25,339 bases of DNA from NCBI GenBank assembly GCA_965365445.1, contig CBDUBS010000037.1, positions 1 to 25,339 on the forward strand, written 5' to 3'. Origin of the DNA: CBDUBS01 sp965365445 (lineage in GTDB: Bacteria > Bacteroidota > Rhodothermia > Rhodothermales > DASSAV01). The notes below the pieces were generated by a model. It worked only from the letters and a program-made list of their open reading frames with translations. It was not told the origin of the DNA and searched no databases. The number at the start of each line of letters is the position of its first letter. Position 1 is the first letter of the stretch. The position numbers and the translations under genes were made by a program. This document shows positions 21,620 to 25,339 of this stretch, piece by piece.

Positions 21620-23623
21620 CTACGCCCTCTCCACCAGTCTGGGGGCGTTCTCGCCGGGAAACTGTCGAATGTGTTCCACGGGCCGGGGTTTACCCGTTCC
21701 TTGAGCTACCGGCGAGGCTTCCGGAAGGTAATAGGCTCCGTCGGGTAAGGTATCCGTATAGCGTAGTGCCGTCTCGGCGGCAGTCCGCATACTCACGTCG
21801 GCATTGCGCCTCAGCGCCGCCAGGTTGCCCAGAATGGCGAGTTCCGCCAGGTCGAAATAGTGGGTAAACGCGGCCCGGTCGCGTTCGAAAGAGGCATCCC
21901 GGCTGCCGGAGTGAAGGAGGGCGTCCATTTTAGAGAGGGCGCACGAGAGGGCGAACAGGTGCATGGCCGAGTCGGCGAGGCGAGCCTGTACAGTCTGGCG
22001 CTTGATGATTTCCTCGCGGTGCCATTTGCTCGCCAGCTTTACGTAACGGGCGTGTCGTTGTATCAGGCGAGCCAGTCTGTCGGCGTACGCGCCCAGTGAT
22101 GGATCGACGCCTGACACGGAAGGGAGCGCCGGCGAGATCCCCCCGAACAATTGCGCCCCGAGGCCGATAGCCCGTTTGAGCAGCTCCGGTTGCAGGGCGT
22201 TTCCGCTTATGCGGCGCAGGTTGCCGGCGGCGGATGCATCGGAATCCCATGCGAAAGCATCCCGTACGGCCACCATGCTTTCAGCCAGTTGCTTGCCTCC
22301 GTAACCGAAGATGAATGATTGCATGACTTCGTTGGAGCCTTCCACGATGCGATGGATGCGGTTATCCCGCCAGGATCGTTCCAGTTCCACTTCGGTCATG
22401 TACCCCTCTCCGCCCATGATTTGCAGGGCGTCGTCGATTACCTGCCAGCCGTAGTGCGAGCTGAATAACTTGGCGGCGGCCGTTTCCACCATGATGTCTC
22501 GGTCGCCGCGGTCGAGCATCCCGGTAACCATGTACAGCACGGCATCGATGGCGAAGGTGTAGGCCGCCATGCTCGCTATTTTCTGCCGGACGAGCTCGAA
22601 CGACGCCAGCGGCCGCCCGAACTGGTAACGCGCTTGCACCCACTTGACACTCTGGTCCATCGCCCGCCTGGCTGCGCCGGAAACACCCGCCGAGAGGGTG
22701 CAACGGCCGTAGTTCAGGCAGGTCAGGGCCACATGCAGCCCCTTGCCCTCCCGGTGCAGCAGGTTTTCTTTCGGCACGCGTACGTCGGTAAAGCGGATGC
22801 GGGCCTGCCACGTGCCCCGGATTCCGGTTTTGCTCCGGTTTTTCTGGAAAATGTCTACACCTTCCATGTCGGGCGTGCAGATAAGCGCCGTAATCCCTTC
22901 CCGTTCCTGCCCGGACTTCGGATCGCTGTAGGTCTGCCGGGCCATTACCGTAAACACACCGCTCATGGCGGCCGATGTGCTCCACTTTTTCTCGCCGTTG
23001 AGGATGTAGTGCGTCCCGTCGTCGCTCAGGCGGCAGGTGGTTTCCTGGTTGGCGGCGTCCGAGCCTACGTTGGGTTCCGAAAGGCAGAACGCGGACAGAT
23101 ACTCGCGCGCCACTCCCGGCAGGAAACGGCGCTTCTGTTCCTCCGTGCCGAACAGCATGATGGCTTTGCACCCGATGGACTGGTGCGCGGATACCACCAC
23201 GGCGGTGGAGGCGCAGTAACTACCTATGAGCTCCAGCACCCGGTTGTAGCTCGTCACGCCGAAGCCCAGCCCGCCGTATTCCTCGGGCACCGTAAGGCCC
23301 ATGACGCCCATCTCGAACAAACGCCGGTAGCACCACTCCGGGATGTACTGCTCCTGGTCTATCTCGATGGCCGGGTGCTCGTTCTCCAGATACTCTTTGA
23401 GTTCGCGGAGCAGTCTGTCGCACCGAAGCCGCTCGTCCAGGTCTACTACCGGGTAGGGAAAGACCAGCTCGCCCCTGAACCGGCCCCAGAACAGATTCTT
23501 GACGAACCCCATTTCCGACGGCTCCGGACCGAGCATCGTCTCGATGTCCGCAAGCATCTTCCGATCCTGACTATCGACCTTCTTCAACTGGCTCAATCCC
23601 GGGCTGGACATGGCGTATCTCAT
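21620..23623 (-). CDS. Acyl-CoA dehydrogenase, long VLCAD/ACAD9-type
   Basis: The product has 667 residues, much longer than short- or medium-chain enzymes (about 380-400), in line with the VLCAD/ACAD9 type that carries a C-terminal extension. The ACAD core spans about residues 60-445. It includes LTVPEEYGGLGFGVTSYNRV, the FAD-site block FCLSEPNVGSDA (179-190), LNGEKKWSTSA, RYQFGRPLASFELVRQKIA and QIMGGEGYMTE. The catalytic base is expected in HRIVEGSNEVMQ (Glu428). It dehydrogenates acyl-CoA to trans-2-enoyl-CoA in beta-oxidation and passes electrons to ETF. The C-terminal ~220 residues are mostly helical. The start may be at 23623 or at an in-frame ATG four codons later. TATACT at 23659-23664 (minus) is a plausible -10 element. 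Confidence 0.95.
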   Translation of the reverse strand: MRYAMSSPGLSQLKKVDSQDRKMLADIETMLGPEPSEMGFVKNLFWGRFRGELVFPYPVVDLDERLRCDRLLRELKEYLENEHPAIEIDQEQYIPEWCYRRLFEMGVMGLTVPEEYGGLGFGVTSYNRVLELIGSYCASTAVVVSAHQSIGCKAIMLFGTEEQKRRFLPGVAREYLSAFCLSEPNVGSDAANQETTCRLSDDGTHYILNGEKKWSTSAAMSGVFTVMARQTYSDPKSGQEREGITALICTPDMEGVDIFQKNRSKTGIRGTWQARIRFTDVRVPKENLLHREGKGLHVALTCLNYGRCTLSAGVSGAARRAMDQSVKWVQARYQFGRPLASFELVRQKIASMAAYTFAIDAVLYMVTGMLDRGDRDIMVETAAAKLFSSHYGWQVIDDALQIMGGEGYMTEVELERSWRDNRIHRIVEGSNEVMQSFIFGYGGKQLAESMVAVRDAFAWDSDASAAGNLRRISGNALQPELLKRAIGLGAQLFGGISPALPSVSGVDPSLGAYADRLARLIQRHARYVKLASKWHREEIIKRQTVQARLADSAMHLFALSCALSKMDALLHSGSRDASFERDRAAFTHYFDLAELAILGNLAALRRNADVSMRTAAETALRYTDTLPDGAYYLPEASPVAQGTGKPRPVEHIRQFPGENAPRLVERA

Positions 23624-23658
23624 CGTTCATCTTTCGGTTGGTACGGCGCGAACCGCCG

Positions 23659-23664
23659 AGTATA
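23659..23664 (-). promoter_or_regulatory. Possible -10 element for the acyl-CoA dehydrogenase gene
   Basis: On the minus strand TATACT ends 35 bp before the ATG at 23623, a usual distance for a -10 box with a short leader. No good -35 match is seen. Confidence 0.35.
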
Positions 23665-23738
23665 CCGGGAAGATAAACCGGAGCAGGAAGGAAGAAAGCC
23701 CTTTTTCGAATACCCGGGGAGGCGCTACAGCTTTGTTA

Positions 23739-23747
23739 CCCCCCCCC
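23739..23747 (-). repeat. Homopolymer tract of nine G on the minus strand directly after the sulfatase stop
   Basis: The plus strand shows nine C in a row. On the coding strand of the sulfatase the stop TAA is followed at once by G9 and then another TAA. Length changes there would not alter the protein. Confidence 0.9.
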
Positions 23748-25247
23748 TTACGGGCCGGTTGGGCGATAAGCCGGATTGGGGCGCGGCACGCGTGCGCCTG
23801 TGGACTGGAGCCATTCGGTAAGCCGCGCTTCCATCTCGCGCACCATTTCCGGTTTTTCAGCGGACAGGTCCATCGTTTCGCCGAGGTCGGCGGCCAGGTT
23901 GTACAGCTCAAACCGGGGACCTTCCCACCAGCGAATGAGCTTCCAGTCGCCCTCCCGGACGATGCTGTACGGGGGAATCTCCTGCCCGTTGCGGTAGTGC
24001 GGGAAATGCCAGAACAGCCGCTCCCGGTCGAGCGGGGCCGTTCCGCCGGACTTCAGGTGCGCCAGCAGGGAAACGCCGTCGATGGCCCGCTCCTCCGGCA
24101 GTGCTACATCCGCCGCCGCAAGCAGCGTGGGCAACACATCGATGCCGGAGACGGGTTCGTAAGAAATACATGCCGCCGGAATCGTGCCCGGCCAGCGAAC
24201 GATGAAAGGTACGCGGATGCCCCCCTCGTAAGGATACCCTTTCCCCGAGCGCAGCGGGGCATTGTGCGTTGGTCCGAGGAGGCCGCCGTTATCCGAGGTG
24301 AAAATTACGAGGGTGCGGCGAGCCAGATCGAGTTCTTCCAGTGTACCCAGGATGCGTCCCATGGCGTCGTCGATGCTGCTGACCATGGCGGCGTATACGG
24401 CGTCGTTCTGGTTGGTGACGGGCTTTTCCTTGAACCGCTCCACTTTATCGGGGCGGCCCTGGATGGGCGTGTGTACGCCGTAATGGGCCATATAAAGAAA
24501 AAACGGCTCATTCCGGTGTCGGCGGATGAAACGCACCGCTTCATCGGCCTCGCGGTCGGTGAGGTATTCTCCTTCCCTGCGAGGGGCCAGGGTATTTATC
24601 GGCCCCTGGCCCTTGCGCGTATACGGATCGAAGTAGGAGGGTGGCTGCCCGAAATCCGTCCCTCCGATGTTCACGTCGAAACCCTGCTTTTCCGGGTACC
24701 AGTCGTCGGCCCCGAGGTGCCATTTGCCGATGTGAGCCGTGGCATATCCGGCCTGTTTGAGCATCTCGGCCAGCGTAATCTCCTCGTGCTCCATCCAGAG
24801 CGGGTTCGGCGGCGTCGAGAGGCGTTCGTCGGGGGCGCCGACGTATTCGCCGGGGTTGCGTTTGTCGGCCGGAATGGAGCCGCCCTGAAAGCGCGAGCGG
24901 ATCCAGTCCGTAATGCCTATCCGGGCAGGGTAGCGTCCGGTGAGCAGCGCCGCCCGCGACGGTGAGCAGATGGCGGCCGCCGCGTAGGCATCCGTAAACC
25001 GTACGCCCTGAGCGGCCAGCCCGTCCAGGTGCGGCGTTTCGAAGTAGCTGCTGCCCTGTACGGAGAGGTCCGCCCACCCCAGATCATCCACCAGGACCAC
25101 GATGATGTTGGGCGGGGCAGGCTGCCCGCGTAGCGGCAGGGGAGCCATACCTCCTGCAATCAGCATGATGCACAACACACGCCATACCACTCCGCACAGG
25201 GTGTAATACACGTCGCTATATCCGGGCGAGGAACGCATCTGGATCAC
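23748..25247 (-). CDS. Secreted sulfatase (type I, formylglycine-dependent)
   Basis: The product has 499 residues. A hydrophobic N-terminal segment (VVWRVLCIMLIAGGMAPLPL, about 21-40) is an export signal. The enzyme body starts with PNIIVVLVDDLGWADLS, where Asp54/Asp55 are metal ligands. The formylglycine signature CSPSRAALLTGR has Cys94 as the residue converted to formylglycine by an anaerobic or FGE-type maturase. Further expected sites are IGKWHLG (Lys175, His177), MAHYGVHTP (His255/His259), FTSDNGG (Asp319/Asn320) and a late Lys336 in LRSGKGYPYEGG. Such enzymes remove sulfate esters from polysaccharides or small sulfated substrates. The substrate cannot be told and no glycan-utilisation genes flank it. 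An alternative start is ATG 25166. Confidence 0.95.
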   Translation of the reverse strand: MIQMRSSPGYSDVYYTLCGVVWRVLCIMLIAGGMAPLPLRGQPAPPNIIVVLVDDLGWADLSVQGSSYFETPHLDGLAAQGVRFTDAYAAAAICSPSRAALLTGRYPARIGITDWIRSRFQGGSIPADKRNPGEYVGAPDERLSTPPNPLWMEHEEITLAEMLKQAGYATAHIGKWHLGADDWYPEKQGFDVNIGGTDFGQPPSYFDPYTRKGQGPINTLAPRREGEYLTDREADEAVRFIRRHRNEPFFLYMAHYGVHTPIQGRPDKVERFKEKPVTNQNDAVYAAMVSSIDDAMGRILGTLEELDLARRTLVIFTSDNGGLLGPTHNAPLRSGKGYPYEGGIRVPFIVRWPGTIPAACISYEPVSGIDVLPTLLAAADVALPEERAIDGVSLLAHLKSGGTAPLDRERLFWHFPHYRNGQEIPPYSIVREGDWKLIRWWEGPRFELYNLAADLGETMDLSAEKPEMVREMEARLTEWLQSTGARVPRPNPAYRPTGP

Positions 25248-25294
25248 CGGTTACGGGCTTCGGGAGCGGCTACGGCAAGCGCGCCGGGCTACGG

Positions 25295-25324
25295 TCCATC
25301 GGGCCTTGAGTACGGCCCGATGGA
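25295..25324. repeat. Inverted repeat upstream of the sulfatase gene
   Basis: TCCATCGGGCC (25295-25305) and GGCCCGATGGA (25314-25324) form a perfect 11-bp stem with an 8-nt loop. No T run follows on either strand, so it is not a standard terminator; it could be an operator or an RNA hairpin. The rest of 25248-25339 shows no coding sign. Confidence 0.7.
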
Positions 25325-25339
25325 TGACCGTACACGCAC

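Noticed and set aside
22634..24965. Two long plus-strand ORFs (22634-23821 and 23610-24965)
   Set aside because: They lie opposite the acyl-CoA dehydrogenase and sulfatase, whose catalytic motifs are intact; the plus-strand products have no recognisable domains.

Overview
The window is chromosomal DNA of high G+C content, most likely from a member of the Rhodothermota/Bacteroidota (Rhodothermales-like). The main reasons are the block dxr-rseP-uppS-bamA-ompH-ompH with two small OmpH/Skp paralogues, a CGC-type bacilliredoxin, a secreted protein of the kind databases call 'asparagine synthetase B' in Bacteroidota, and mostly weak Shine-Dalgarno signals. This placement is inferred from gene content; no rRNA or tRNA gene is present. 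I see no IS element, CRISPR array, phage gene or origin.

Layout. Positions 1-1805 are on the minus strand: a cut-off mtgA, greA, and an NlpC/P60 lipoprotein hydrolase followed by a terminator. Positions 2163-3157 are on the plus strand: a YtxH-type protein and a bacilliredoxin, ending at a hairpin that can terminate transcription from both sides. Positions 3319-10511 are on the minus strand: a conserved 612-residue protein of unknown function, surE, panB, an exported GATase-like protein and an exported TPR protein. Positions 10715-18187 are on the plus strand: an envelope-biogenesis cluster (dxr and uppS make isoprenoid precursor and lipid carrier, rseP is an intramembrane protease, bamA and two ompH genes serve outer-membrane protein assembly), ending at a strong terminator. 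Positions 18406-21279 are on the plus strand: a hotdog acyl-CoA thioesterase, an RmlD-like reductase and serS. Positions 21301-25247 are on the minus strand: a 40-codon peptide gene, a long acyl-CoA dehydrogenase and a secreted sulfatase.

Most genes are housekeeping. The most unusual item is the 40-codon gene at 21301-21423 (minus). Its product carries a textbook lasso-peptide leader (YxxPxLxxxG then LT) in front of a 12-residue core with no acidic residue where a lasso ring would close, and no RiPP maturation gene lies in the window. Second is uppS, which appears to have lost about 18 normally conserved residues near its C-terminus. Other points of interest are the 612-residue Cys-rich protein, the GATase-like exported protein with a single Cys in an elbow-like motif, and a bamA leader with competing inverted repeats over a 30-codon ORF.
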